35,601 nt of DNA from Verrucomicrobia subdivision 6 bacterium (GTDB lineage: Bacteria > Verrucomicrobiota > Verrucomicrobiia > Methylacidiphilales > Verrucolacustridaceae): assembly GCA_947442065.1 (NCBI GenBank), contig CANEUY010000006.1, forward strand, positions 1-35,601. Reading direction: 5' to 3'. Shown here one piece after another: positions 18,200-26,367 of the stretch. A program made the translations under genes and the position numbers. Numbering within the stretch: the stretch's first letter is position 1; every line of letters starts with the position of its first letter. The notes below the pieces were generated by a model. The model saw only the letters and a program-made list of their open reading frames with translations, was not told the DNA's origin and searched no databases.

Positions 18200-19210
18200 A
18201 TGGGAAAGAAAGCGCTCATCACAGGAATCACAGGTCAGGATGGCTCCTATCTGGCGGAGCTGCTCCTTTCCAAGGGATATGAGGTCCACGGAATCATCCG
18301 CCGTTCCTCCAGTTTTAACACCGAAAGGATTGATCCGATCTACAAGGATCGCCATGACAAGGGGGCCAGGCTTTTTCTTCACTATGGGGATTTGAGCGAC
18401 CCCAGTTCCCTCATCAAAATTCTGGGTGAGACACAACCGGAAGAGATTTACAACTTAGCGGCCCAGAGCCATGTCCGTGTCAGCTTCGACATCCCTGAAT
18501 TCACCGGCGATGTGACGGCAATCGGAACAGTAAGACTGCTGGATGCGATGCGGCATGTGGTGCCCAAGGCCCGTTTTTATCAAGCCTCCAGTTCCGAGAT
18601 GTATGGGCTTGTACAGGAAGTTCCCCAAAAGGAGACAACCCCATTTTATCCCCGCAGTCCCTATGCCGCCGCCAAGATGTATAGCCACTGGATTACGGTG
18701 AACTATCGGGAGAGCTATGGTCTCCATGCCACCAGTGGAATTTTGTTTAATCATGAGAGCCCCAGGCGGGGGGAGACTTTTGTCACCCGCAAGATCACAA
18801 GAGCCGTAGCCCGAATTAAGGCGGGGCTTCAGGAGAAGTTGTTTTTGGGGAATTTAGAGGCGAAGAGGGATTGGGGATATGCTCCTGAATATGTGGAGGC
18901 GATGTGGAGGATGTTGCAACAGGACAAAGCAGAGGACTATGTGGTGGCAACGGGGGAGACCCACACCGTGCAGGAGTTTCTCGATGTGGCTTTTGCCCGG
19001 GCGGGGTTGGATCCCAAGAAGCATGTGGCCTTTGACGAGCGCTACCTCCGTCCGGCCGAAGTTGATTTGCTGATCGGCGACGCCAGTAAAGCCAAGAAGA
19101 AGCTAGGTTGGGAGCCGAAGGTGAAATTCAAACAGCTGGCGGAGATTATGGTGGATGCGGATATCCGGCTTTTGGCCGAAGAGCGTGCGGGTCAACGGAT
19201 CCGCGATTAA
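18200..19210 (+). CDS. gmd: GDP-mannose 4,6-dehydratase
   Basis: First step from GDP-mannose to GDP-L-fucose (also GDP-rhamnose and GDP-perosamine): gives GDP-4-keto-6-deoxymannose. The 336-residue extended SDR has the NADP loop [11 protein letters not shown] (8-18), RRSSSF, the catalytic Ser132-Glu133 in SSSEMYG, and Tyr155-xxx-Lys159 in [26 protein letters not shown] and the C-terminal [21 protein letters not shown] are standard. fcl follows after three bases, so the product is very likely GDP-L-fucose for surface polysaccharide or lipopolysaccharide. Slightly short compared with E. coli Gmd (373). Confidence 0.96.
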   Translation: MGKKALITGITGQDGSYLAELLLSKGYEVHGIIRRSSSFNTERIDPIYKDRHDKGARLFLHYGDLSDPSSLIKILGETQPEEIYNLAAQSHVRVSFDIPEFTGDVTAIGTVRLLDAMRHVVPKARFYQASSSEMYGLVQEVPQKETTPFYPRSPYAAAKMYSHWITVNYRESYGLHATSGILFNHESPRRGETFVTRKITRAVARIKAGLQEKLFLGNLEAKRDWGYAPEYVEAMWRMLQQDKAEDYVVATGETHTVQEFLDVAFARAGLDPKKHVAFDERYLRPAEVDLLIGDASKAKKKLGWEPKVKFKQLAEIMVDADIRLLAEERAGQRIRD

Positions 19211-19213
19211 AAA

Positions 19214-20143
19214 ATGAAAATCTTTGTGGCCGGACATCGCGGGATGGTCGGTTCGGCGGTGGTCCGGGCCCTGCAGAGGCGGGGGGAGAATCAAGTTCTT
19301 ACCAGAACACGTCAGGAAATGGATCTGACCGATCCGGCAGCCGTGGAGAAGTGGTTTGCCGTTGAAAAACCGGAACAGGTGATTGATGCAGCGGCCCGGG
19401 TGGGGGGCATCTTGGAGAATTCCCGGCGCCCCGTGGAATTCCTGATCGAAAACACGCGGATTCAAAACAACCTGATGGAATCCGCCTTTCGGAACGGCTG
19501 TAAAAAGTTTCTCTTTCTCGGAAGCTCCTGCATTTATCCCAAGCACGCTCCACAACCCATCCGGGAGGATTCGCTTTTGACCGGCCCCTTGGAACCGACG
19601 AACGATGCCTATGCTCTGGCAAAAATTGCAGGGGTGCGGTTGGCCCAGGCGTTTCGGGATCAGTATGGGAAAAGCGCTATTTCAGCCATGCCGACGAACC
19701 TGTACGGCCCGGAAGATAATTTTGACCCGGAAAGTTCCCACGCCTTGCCCGGAATGATCACCAAGTTTCACCGTGCCAAGGTCAAAGGGGAAAAAGAGGT
19801 GGTGCTTTGGGGTACGGGATCGCCCCGTCGGGAGTGGTTGCATGTGGATGATTTGGCCGGCGGATTGCTGATGTTGATGGAAAAGTATGACGGGAGGGAG
19901 ATTGTGAATGTCGGGGTGGGGGAAGATCTGACCATTCTCGAATTGGCCGAGCAGGTCCAGAAGGTCGTTGGCTATTCCGGAAAGATCCGTTGGGATCACG
20001 GCAAGCCGGATGGAACACCCAGAAAGCTCCTGGATGTGAAAAAAATTCAGGCTTTGGGGTGGAAGGCCTCCATTGCGATCGAACAGGGGATTGCGGGGAC
20101 GTACGAGTGGTTTTTACGGAATGCTCCCGAGCGAAAGGTCTAA
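19214..20143 (+). CDS. fcl: GDP-L-fucose synthase
   Basis: Epimerase and reductase that turns GDP-4-keto-6-deoxymannose into GDP-L-fucose with NADPH. In the 309-residue protein, GHRGMVGSAVV (7-17) is the cofactor loop, GSSCIYPKHAPQPI (103-116) holds the catalytic Ser/Cys, and Tyr133-xxx-Lys137 in DAYALAKIAG completes the active site. MPTNLYGPEDNFD and GTGSPRREWLHVDDLA are characteristic. It forms a two-gene unit with gmd. The last bases lead into a 75-base gap before the amidotransferase. Confidence 0.96.
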   Translation: MKIFVAGHRGMVGSAVVRALQRRGENQVLTRTRQEMDLTDPAAVEKWFAVEKPEQVIDAAARVGGILENSRRPVEFLIENTRIQNNLMESAFRNGCKKFLFLGSSCIYPKHAPQPIREDSLLTGPLEPTNDAYALAKIAGVRLAQAFRDQYGKSAISAMPTNLYGPEDNFDPESSHALPGMITKFHRAKVKGEKEVVLWGTGSPRREWLHVDDLAGGLLMLMEKYDGREIVNVGVGEDLTILELAEQVQKVVGYSGKIRWDHGKPDGTPRKLLDVKKIQALGWKASIAIEQGIAGTYEWFLRNAPERKV

Positions 20144-20218
20144 ATATATCCACGAACCTATTCGATCCGGTGAAGAAAGAGAGTTGCGGAATCGGATTTC
20201 CCTGCGGATCGTTTCGGA

Positions 20219-20917
20219 ATGTCGGAAGTCATCATCATCCAGCACCAGTTAGGGGAGGGCCCCGGGACCATCGAAGAGGAAATCCTGCGGGCGGGGCATA
20301 AGGTTCGGATGGTCCGCATTCACCAGGGGGACAAGGTTCCAAGTGAGGTTGGTTCGGTTGGTGGTTTGGTGGTGATGGGGGGATCGATGGGGGTTGCGGA
20401 TCAGGGAAAACTCAATCATCTGAAGGATGAGATTGCCCTGCTGAAGCAGTTCGTTCAGGCCGAAAAACCGGTTTTGGGGATTTGTTTGGGGGCACAGCTG
20501 TTGGCGGCAGCGTTGGGCTCGGAAGTGGTGGCGGGAGAAAAGGAAATCGGATGGTTCCCCGTGCGAAAACTACCGGACGCCTTTAAGGATCCTGTTTTGC
20601 GTAGGCTTCCGGAAAACTTTCCGGCGCTGATGTGGCATGGTGACCATTTTCCTTTACCCAAGGGTGCGGCTCAGCTTTTGAGCACTGAAAAGTGTTCCTG
20701 TGCGGGATTTCGTTATGGAAAAAAAGCGTATGGTCTGGTGGCCCACCTCGAGATGACGGCGGCCATGGTGGATGAAATGGTTGCTGGTTCGAGAAAGGAG
20801 CTGACCGCAATCGGGGTAGAGGCGGGACAAATTCTGGAGGAAACCTCGGAACATGCGGAGCCTGTGGAAGAGTTGGCCCGGGTCATGTGGCGGGCTTGGG
20901 TCGGATTGCTAATTTAG
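20219..20917 (+). CDS. Class I glutamine amidotransferase-like protein
   Basis: A 232-residue stand-alone GATase1 domain. It contains the oxyanion loop GLVVMGGSMG (49-58), the nucleophile Cys89 in GICLGAQLLAAALG, MWHGDHF (138-144), and the His176/Glu178 pair in GLVAHLEMT, so the hydrolase triad is complete. It resembles the GuaA-like amidotransferases of uncharacterised partners, not the full GMP synthase, which would carry an ATP-pyrophosphatase domain. The acceptor is unknown. It could act on a gamma-glutamyl compound or supply ammonia to an unlinked synthetase. Confidence 0.85.
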   Translation: MSEVIIIQHQLGEGPGTIEEEILRAGHKVRMVRIHQGDKVPSEVGSVGGLVVMGGSMGVADQGKLNHLKDEIALLKQFVQAEKPVLGICLGAQLLAAALGSEVVAGEKEIGWFPVRKLPDAFKDPVLRRLPENFPALMWHGDHFPLPKGAAQLLSTEKCSCAGFRYGKKAYGLVAHLEMTAAMVDEMVAGSRKELTAIGVEAGQILEETSEHAEPVEELARVMWRAWVGLLI

Positions 20918-20955
20918 CTTCAGTCTCTAGTCCGGCCTATGGCGGCCCCGAAGCT

Positions 20956-22053
20956 TTAGGAATTAAGGGAGAGACAGAAGTCGGCCAGACGGAGGGAAGC
21001 ATCCGGCTTGGAGGCCGCGGCCAGTTTCGCCTTCCATTCCTTCCAGCCCTTTCCGTTTTCAGCCAAGGCATCCCGGATCAGGCGAACGGCGGTCTCTCCA
21101 TCCGGACTGAGACAGGCAACGCCGATTTCCTTGAGGAGGGAGAAATTTCCCTCTTCTTGTCCTGGAACCACCTGAGTGACAAGAAATGGAGTGCGGGAGG
21201 CAATGGTTTCTTGTGTGAGGGCTCCTCCCGCTTTGCCGATAACAAAGTGGTGTTTGGCCAAAATGGAGGGCATTTCATTGGTCCATCCCAGAAGCTCCAC
21301 TTTCGCCCGAAGCGGCCCCAGAGCCTCCTCCACCCGGCGGGCGATCGCGGGATCCCGTCCCGTGCCAACCGTGACGGTCCAACCGTCCTGCGAGGCGAGG
21401 GCAGCAGCCAGTCGGGGGCCACCGAGAAGACCGGAACTGAGCAGATAGAGAACACGGGGATTATCACCGGGGGGCTCGTCCCCCGGGTGAGCATCAGGAG
21501 AGGCGAACCTGGGATCCACGGGAAAACCGATGGGTTTAATTTTTTCCATCGGGACACCGAGCTGATTCAGGGAGCGTGCCGTAGGTTCATTCGGGACGAT
21601 CCAGAGATCGGCGGGGGCACTGCACCATAGCCTGTGGACGGAGATGGAGTCCGTGACGACGGTGACGAGTTGGAAGGTTTTTCGAAACTTCTCCGGCAAC
21701 CATCGGATGAGATGCGCATAGACGGGGAATGTCAGGACGATGACCTTCGGGCGATGAGATTCGATGAGTTGCCGGATCCGGAGGTAGGCGAGTTGGTGAA
21801 CAAAGACGGTTTTTTCGATCAGAGGGAAGTGATGGCAGATGACATAGAAGAGGTTCCAGGCTCGGGGATGACGGTTGATCAGGGTCAGATAGAAACGGCG
21901 AAAAAAATCATTGATCCGAGGTCTGGATTCCGCAAACGGGTCGGCCACCACGGCCCGGCCGCCACGACGTTGAATTGCCTCTGCCAGACCCCGGGCGGCG
22001 GCATTATGACCGTCCCCAAATGCCGCGGTGAGAATGAGAACGGGGGAGCTCAC
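20956..22053 (-). CDS. MGDG-synthase/diacylglycerol glucosyltransferase-like glycosyltransferase (GT28)
   Basis: A 365-residue GT-B enzyme. LTAAFGDGHNAAARGLAEAI at the N-terminus is the GxGHxxAA lipid-acceptor loop of monogalactosyldiacylglycerol synthases and UgtP-like enzymes; VTVVTDSISVHRLW follows, and the donor-binding C-terminal part has LGWTNEMPSILAKHHFVIGKAGG and a Gln-Glu pair (PGQEEGN). Expected products are glycosyl-diacylglycerols in the membrane; MurG is less likely because of the N-terminal loop. It overlaps the upstream 127-residue gene by four bases (ATGA), so the two are probably translated together. Confidence 0.85.
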   Translation of the reverse strand: MSSPVLILTAAFGDGHNAAARGLAEAIQRRGGRAVVADPFAESRPRINDFFRRFYLTLINRHPRAWNLFYVICHHFPLIEKTVFVHQLAYLRIRQLIESHRPKVIVLTFPVYAHLIRWLPEKFRKTFQLVTVVTDSISVHRLWCSAPADLWIVPNEPTARSLNQLGVPMEKIKPIGFPVDPRFASPDAHPGDEPPGDNPRVLYLLSSGLLGGPRLAAALASQDGWTVTVGTGRDPAIARRVEEALGPLRAKVELLGWTNEMPSILAKHHFVIGKAGGALTQETIASRTPFLVTQVVPGQEEGNFSLLKEIGVACLSPDGETAVRLIRDALAENGKGWKEWKAKLAAASKPDASLRLADFCLSLNS

Positions 22054-22433
22054 ATCAATCCGTCCCGTTCGAGTTCATCGAGCCTGCGGTCATCCGACTG
22101 GTCGACGATTTCGGTGACGCCTTGGATTTCCAGAAGAATATCCAGGCAAAGGGCAATTTTTCCATGTGGCAAACCGGTCGTTTCAATGACCCGGCGCCCA
22201 CGGGTCAGGTAGGCCCAACTAAAGTCCTCTCCTTGGATCACACGGAATTGCAGGTGGTCGGAAGGCAGGAACTCCTTGGCCGAGGTTAGGGTCACGGTGC
22301 TATTACCCGCCTGCGCTCCGGGAACAACCTGTTCGACCCGGCTGAACCGTTCCAGCCAGGACTCCACAATGATGCGGATGGAGTCTTCCGAGTGGGGCTC
22401 GGAAAAAACAGCAACATATCCACGGGAAATCAT
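22050..22433 (-). CDS. Uncharacterised 127-residue protein
   Basis: I do not recognise this family. The protein is soluble, mixed alpha/beta, with no signal peptide or membrane segment. It begins MISRGYVAVFSEPHSEDS and has a short beta-rich middle (NSTVTLTSAKEF, LQFRVIQGEDF) and an acidic helical end. The reading frame is supported by its position: it lies between dnaB (51 bases) and the glycosyltransferase (four-base ATGA overlap) on the same strand. Its role could be linked to the glycosyltransferase, but nothing in the sequence proves it. Confidence 0.7.
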   Translation of the reverse strand: MISRGYVAVFSEPHSEDSIRIIVESWLERFSRVEQVVPGAQAGNSTVTLTSAKEFLPSDHLQFRVIQGEDFSWAYLTRGRRVIETTGLPHGKIALCLDILLEIQGVTEIVDQSDDRRLDELERDGLM

Positions 22434-22484
22434 GGCCGCAGTTTAACCGAGGAGAGGGAGGGGAGAAAGCCGAAGTGGAGGATT

Positions 22485-23963
22485 TTAGCGTGCTTCCCTC
22501 GGAAGTGAGTCGAAGCGGGTAAAGCGGGGTTGGAACAAAAGGCGCAAACGGTCGGTCGGACCGTTTCTCTGTTTGGCGATATTCAGACGGCAGGGGATGC
22601 CACGGACATTGGCGGCGATCGTTTGCTCTTCGCCCTCTTCGGTGGAAGCATGGCCTTCCGCGCTTTCGGTTGCCGATTCCCGGCTCAACAAGAGGACGAC
22701 ATCCGCATCCTGTTCAATGGAACCGGATTCGCGCAGGTGATGGAGAGCGGGCTCGGAATTGCTTTCCTCGGGTTTCCGGTTCAGCTGGGCGAGAACGACA
22801 ACCGGAATTTCGAGCTCCATGGCCAGGGCTTTGAGTCCCCGGGAAATTTCAGAAACCTCCACTTGGCGGTTTTCCTTGCCCCGACTCGTGCCGGAGGTGA
22901 GAAGCTGAAGGTAGTCGATGATCAGGATGTCGATGCCGTGCTGCTTTTTGATCCGGCGAGCCCGGGCCCGGAGTTGGCCGATAGTCAGGAGGCTGGATTC
23001 ATCCAGGAAAAGGGGGAGGTCGGAAATCTCCGCGGCAACACCGCGTAGGGCGGTGATCTGGCTTTCGTTGAGTTCACCCCGGCGGATCTGTTCCGAATCG
23101 AGGCTGGCGTGGGAGGAAAGGAGTCGGAACATCAGCTGCTGGGCCGACATTTCCAAAGTAAAGAAGGCCACATTGTACCCCGGCCGGACAAATTCATCTT
23201 TGTCCAGATCGTACCGCTGACGGAGCATGTGACGGGCCATGCTGAGGGCAAAGGCCGTTTTCCCGACCCCGGGTCGGGCGGCCAAGACGATCATCTCGCC
23301 CGCTTTGAAACCGGTTGTCATTTGATCCAGTTCATCGAAGCCGGAGGGAATGCCGCTGTAGTGGCCCTTGCCTTTGACGAGGCGTTCGATGAGAGCGATT
23401 GTCTTCGGTGTGACTTCCGATGCGCGGATGATTCCTTTCGTTTCCCGCCGGCCGCGGATTTCGAGAATATCCCGTTCGGCTTCGTCCAGAATGGTTTGGA
23501 CCTCGTGGGGGCGTTCGTGTGCACCGACCACGATCTGGGCGCAGGCTTGTTGGAGCTCACGCAGAAGACTTTTGTCCTGAACTTGGGAAAGATGGGTGTT
23601 GGCGGTGAAAACGCTAATGACTCCGGCCGCCAAGTCACTGATGAGGGCAGGGCCTCCGGCGGCGTCGGCCAATTTCCGGTCGGTCAACCAAGAGAGAAGA
23701 GTCGAGGGGTCAATGGCCAGACTGCTTTCCCGCATTTCAGTGATGCCGCGGAAGATGACCCGGTGAGCCGGATGAAAGAAGTCCTCCTCCCGAAGCCCCT
23801 GTTCCCGGGCCAAATCCACCACATGATCAGGATCGGCGAGCATGGCCCCGAGAAGGGAGCGTTCGGCCTCAAGATTATGATGGGCTGGAAGGCCCTCAAT
23901 CGTGATCGGGGCGGGGGTATCCCGCCGGCCACGGGGGCGAATCGGTTGAGCTTCGGCAATCAC
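22485..23963 (-). CDS. dnaB: Replicative DNA helicase DnaB
   Basis: Hexameric 5'-3' helicase of the replication fork. The N-terminal DnaB domain (HNLEAERSLLGAMLADPD onward) and RecA-like C-terminal domain are complete: Walker A AARPGVGKTAF, FFTLEMSAQQLMFRLL, Walker B IDILIIDYLQLL, QLNRKPEESNSEP, RESGSIEQDADVV and the arginine-finger region. The frame is open back to 24098, but the first 45 codons look non-conserved. The GTG at 23963, with AAGGA nine bases before it, gives 492 residues and a normal DnaB N-terminus with a short basic Pro/Arg lead, so I prefer it. It is followed by the small unknown gene and the glycosyltransferase. No intein is visible. Confidence 0.94.
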   Translation of the reverse strand: MIAEAQPIRPRGRRDTPAPITIEGLPAHHNLEAERSLLGAMLADPDHVVDLAREQGLREEDFFHPAHRVIFRGITEMRESSLAIDPSTLLSWLTDRKLADAAGGPALISDLAAGVISVFTANTHLSQVQDKSLLRELQQACAQIVVGAHERPHEVQTILDEAERDILEIRGRRETKGIIRASEVTPKTIALIERLVKGKGHYSGIPSGFDELDQMTTGFKAGEMIVLAARPGVGKTAFALSMARHMLRQRYDLDKDEFVRPGYNVAFFTLEMSAQQLMFRLLSSHASLDSEQIRRGELNESQITALRGVAAEISDLPLFLDESSLLTIGQLRARARRIKKQHGIDILIIDYLQLLTSGTSRGKENRQVEVSEISRGLKALAMELEIPVVVLAQLNRKPEESNSEPALHHLRESGSIEQDADVVLLLSRESATESAEGHASTEEGEEQTIAANVRGIPCRLNIAKQRNGPTDRLRLLFQPRFTRFDSLPREAR

Positions 23964-23993
23964 AGTTCTGTATCCTTGCCTCCCGTGTTTATG

Positions 23994-24010
23994 TGACAAT
24001 TTTTTGACAA
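23994..24010. promoter_or_regulatory. Paired TGACAA repeats in the dnaB/maf divergent gap
   Basis: TGACAA occurs at 23994-23999 and again at 24005-24010, exactly 11 bases apart, in the 146-base gap between dnaB and maf. One copy overlaps a TTGACA (24004-24009) that could be a -35 element toward maf, but no good -10 follows at 16-18 bases. Read on the minus strand the repeats are TTGTCA, possible -35 elements toward dnaB. Either overlapping promoters or a dimer-binding site would fit; this is tentative. Confidence 0.3.
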
Positions 24011-24109
24011 AAGTTGTTCGATCATAAGTTTGGGAAAACAGGGATAAAAATGAATAACTTCTCCAATCGAAGCGTGCCTTCGATGGAGGTTTGGGCAAGT
24101 TGCTGGGGA

Positions 24110-24691
24110 ATGCGGCTGATTTTGGCTTCCACTTCCCCCCGAAGGGCAGATCTTTTGCGGGAATCAGGAATTTCGTTCCAGGTGGAAAAACCGGAGGTGG
24201 AGGAGTGGGTGGCGGAGGATTTCCCTGAAGTCAGCCCGGGGGATCTGGCCCGGGTCAACGCCAGGCGAAAGGCCAAGGCAGTGGCGGAGCGACATCCGGA
24301 TCAACCGGTTTTGGCTGCCGACACTTTGGTGGTTTGTGAAGGTCGGGTTTTGGGAAAGCCGGCGGATGAAACGATGGCGGAAGAAATGTTGGGCTGGTTG
24401 AGTGGGCGCACCCATGAGGTGATCACTGCGTCTGTTTTGATTCTACCCGGGGGTAAGAAAACCCGGGAAGCTGTGGTCCGGACCCGGGTCAAGTTTCGGT
24501 CTTTGGAGGCAAGCGAAGTGCGTGCTTACATCCGGGAGGTCGAAGTGTTGGACAAGGCCGGAGCCTATGCCCTGCAGGATGGTGGAGACCGGCTTGTCGA
24601 GCAGGTGGAGGGCTCTCGGAGCAATGTGATCGGACTTCCGATGGAAACCGTCTTGCCCTGGTGCGAGGACCTGGCGGTGGGGGGTCGTTGA
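24110..24691 (+). CDS. maf: Maf-like nucleotide pyrophosphatase
   Basis: House-cleaning pyrophosphatase acting on non-canonical NTPs such as dTTP, UTP or methylated nucleotides, also linked to septum formation. From the ATG at 24110 the protein has 193 residues and the family N-terminus RLILASTSPRRADLLRESGI, then ILAADTLVV-like VLAADTLVV, GRVLGKP, LSGRTHEVITA and YALQDGG. The open frame extends to 24014, but those 32 residues are not conserved. A G-rich run lies directly before the ATG. It is divergent from dnaB and its stop lies one base from the stop of the convergent lipoprotein gene. Confidence 0.92.
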   Translation: MRLILASTSPRRADLLRESGISFQVEKPEVEEWVAEDFPEVSPGDLARVNARRKAKAVAERHPDQPVLAADTLVVCEGRVLGKPADETMAEEMLGWLSGRTHEVITASVLILPGGKKTREAVVRTRVKFRSLEASEVRAYIREVEVLDKAGAYALQDGGDRLVEQVEGSRSNVIGLPMETVLPWCEDLAVGGR

Positions 24692-24692
24692 T

Positions 24693-25181
24693 TTAAAGAT
24701 TTTTCTCGATGGCGGCTCTGACTTCGGTGCTTTTGATCGGGCTACGGAAACGCCCGATCACCTTACCTTCGTTGTTGAGTAGAATTGTGTAAGGGATCGT
24801 CTCCACGGGTTCAACGAGATCGAGCATGAGGGGGCCCGGACGAACCAAGGGGTAGCGGATCCCATGCCGTTCGGCAAAGACGAGCAACCCGGCGGCGGGG
24901 GCATCGTCGAGACAGACTCCCAGAACGACGAGCCCTTTTTTGGAGTAATCTTCTTCCAGGGCGACCAACTCCGGCAGTTCTTTTGCACTGGCGGGGCTCC
25001 AGGCGGCCCAGAGATTGAGGAGGAGAATCTTTCCATGGAGCGAATTCATTTCAAGGGGTTGAGTTGTCGCCAAATCAGAAAAAGCCATTTCCGGGGGAAG
25101 ACGAAAAGGTTCGGAATGCGGGCGGCAGGATCCGAGAAGGATCAGTCCGAGCAGACCGGGCAGAAGACGGAATATGCGCAC
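24693..25181 (-). CDS. Thioredoxin-fold lipoprotein (TlpA/ResA-like) lacking the CxxC cysteines
   Basis: Taken from a GTG at 25181 the protein has 162 residues and starts MRIFRLLPGLLGLILLGSC, a lipoprotein signal peptide with Cys19 as the lipidated residue; an open frame extends to 25280 but lacks signal character. The rest is a TlpA-like thioredoxin fold: NLWAAW at about 56-61, then SPAS where WCxxC would be, VVLGVCLDDA, and the cis-proline in ETIPYTILLN (Pro130) with a final strand GRFRSP. Both redox cysteines are replaced by Ser (62, 65), so thiol-disulfide exchange is not expected. The protein is probably on the periplasmic side of the inner membrane or the outer membrane. It is divergent from the cyclic-nucleotide/FHA gene, 91 bases away. 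Confidence 0.82.
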   Translation of the reverse strand: MRIFRLLPGLLGLILLGSCRPHSEPFRLPPEMAFSDLATTQPLEMNSLHGKILLLNLWAAWSPASAKELPELVALEEDYSKKGLVVLGVCLDDAPAAGLLVFAERHGIRYPLVRPGPLMLDLVEPVETIPYTILLNNEGKVIGRFRSPIKSTEVRAAIEKNL

Positions 25182-25272
25182 CCGAAAGAGTAGGTAGGAG
25201 CAGGGAGAGGGCTCAACGACCAACTTTCCGGAGCTTGCCTCCGCCTGACGATGGTTCCATTTTAAAGTCCGA

Positions 25273-26181
25273 ATGAGCACGGCTGTTTTTCAACCAGGAC
25301 AGATGATTTTTCGTGAGGGGGAACTCAGCCAAGAGGCCTATCGGATTCTTCGGGGTCGGGTCGAGATCAGTATTACGGGAGAAGGGAAACCGGTCGTTTT
25401 GGCTCAACTGGGGGAAGGCGACATTTTTGGTGAGATGGCCATGGTGGACGAGCGTCCCCGGTCGGCCTCGGCCCAATGTATGGAGGTGACGGAGTGTGAG
25501 GTTCTTACTGCGGAAAACTTCAATGAAGCGGTTTTACAGCGTCCGGAAATCCTGATCCCGTATTTAGCGTCCTTTTTTGAGCGGTTACGAACCGCCAACG
25601 ACCGGTTGCGGTTGGAAATGCGCCTACGCGCTCAGGCCGAACAAAAGGCGCTTGCGGGAATTGAGCCGGCCCCAGTCGTCCGGGCCGTTCCGGTCGCAAC
25701 CCCGGGGTTGCCTCCCTCGCTGGAAAGAACCCGGACGATTCCATCGGTTCCTCCTTCGATCCCTGTTTCCGTGCCTACGGCTCCTGCTCCCCAAGGGGGC
25801 TATCAGTCCGTGGTCCTGACAGCCCTCAATGACCATGCCCGGGCCCGAATGCCCGAGGGAACGGTCACGATTCAGAAGTTTCCCTTCCGGGTTGGTAGAA
25901 AACATGATGCCCCGGGAAAAGGGGTCACGGTCTTTGCCGCCAATGACCTGCCGATTGCGGATGAGAAACCTTATCAGATTTCGAGGAATCACTGCTCCAT
26001 TGAGAGGGAGGGGGATCACTTCTTTGTCCGGGACCGCGGAAGTTCTTTGGGCACGTTGGTGAATGATGTTCCGATCGGTCTTGCTGAAAACACCCTGACT
26101 CAGGATTTACGTCCCGGGGTAAATGAGATTCTGCTCGGCTCGGATGACAGCCAGTTTCGTTTTCAGGTCACCTTAAGCTAG
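25273..26181 (+). CDS. Cyclic-nucleotide-binding domain plus FHA domain protein
   Basis: A soluble 302-residue protein with no DNA-binding domain. Residues about 5-115 form a cNMP-binding domain with the phosphate-binding cassette FGEMAMVDERPRSASA (52-67), including the glutamate and the arginine that contact cAMP ribose and phosphate. A short helix leads to a Pro/Ala/Val-rich linker (about 130-185). The C-terminal FHA domain (about 195-290) has FRVGRKHD, ISRNHCSI, RGSSLGTLVND, the residues expected to bind phosphothreonine. It thus could join cAMP levels to a Ser/Thr-phosphorylated partner. No Ser/Thr kinase is seen here; a CHASE2 adenylate cyclase lies at 14365-16464. Confidence 0.9.
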   Translation: MSTAVFQPGQMIFREGELSQEAYRILRGRVEISITGEGKPVVLAQLGEGDIFGEMAMVDERPRSASAQCMEVTECEVLTAENFNEAVLQRPEILIPYLASFFERLRTANDRLRLEMRLRAQAEQKALAGIEPAPVVRAVPVATPGLPPSLERTRTIPSVPPSIPVSVPTAPAPQGGYQSVVLTALNDHARARMPEGTVTIQKFPFRVGRKHDAPGKGVTVFAANDLPIADEKPYQISRNHCSIEREGDHFFVRDRGSSLGTLVNDVPIGLAENTLTQDLRPGVNEILLGSDDSQFRFQVTLS

Positions 26182-26220
26182 GCGTTGGCAAAAAACGGGA
26201 AACAAGGTAGAGATTATTCT

Positions 26221-26367
26221 ATGGATACGGCTGAAATCTCCTACGTGATCCGTTGTGTGACGGCGATTGCGGTGCTGCTGTCCGTGGCGGGGGCCGTTTT
26301 CACCTACAATATTCTCCTCGAACTGCCCTTCTTCACGAACCTGCTGACCCTTGCGGGTCTGAACTGA
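26221..26367 (+). CDS. Small single-pass membrane protein (48 residues)
   Basis: From the ATG at 26221: MDTAEISYVIRCVTAIA, then a hydrophobic segment from about 13 to 45, with FTYNILLELPFF in the middle. A TTG at 26185 would add 12 residues without support. It lies 39 bases behind the cNMP/FHA gene in the same direction and may be co-transcribed with it. The stop directly abuts the stop of convergent pssA (TGATCA). No family is recognised; the reading frame is plausible because of its membrane-peptide composition and position, not because of homology. Confidence 0.5.
   Translation: MDTAEISYVIRCVTAIAVLLSVAGAVFTYNILLELPFFTNLLTLAGLN

Noticed and set aside
20219-20917. GMP synthase (GuaA)
   Set aside because: Only the amidotransferase domain is present; the ATP-pyrophosphatase and dimerisation domains are missing and the next gene is convergent.
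23964-24098. DnaB N-terminal extension up to 24098
   Set aside because: The extra residues lack DnaB character and would occupy the dnaB/maf intergenic region; the GTG at 23963 gives a normal protein.
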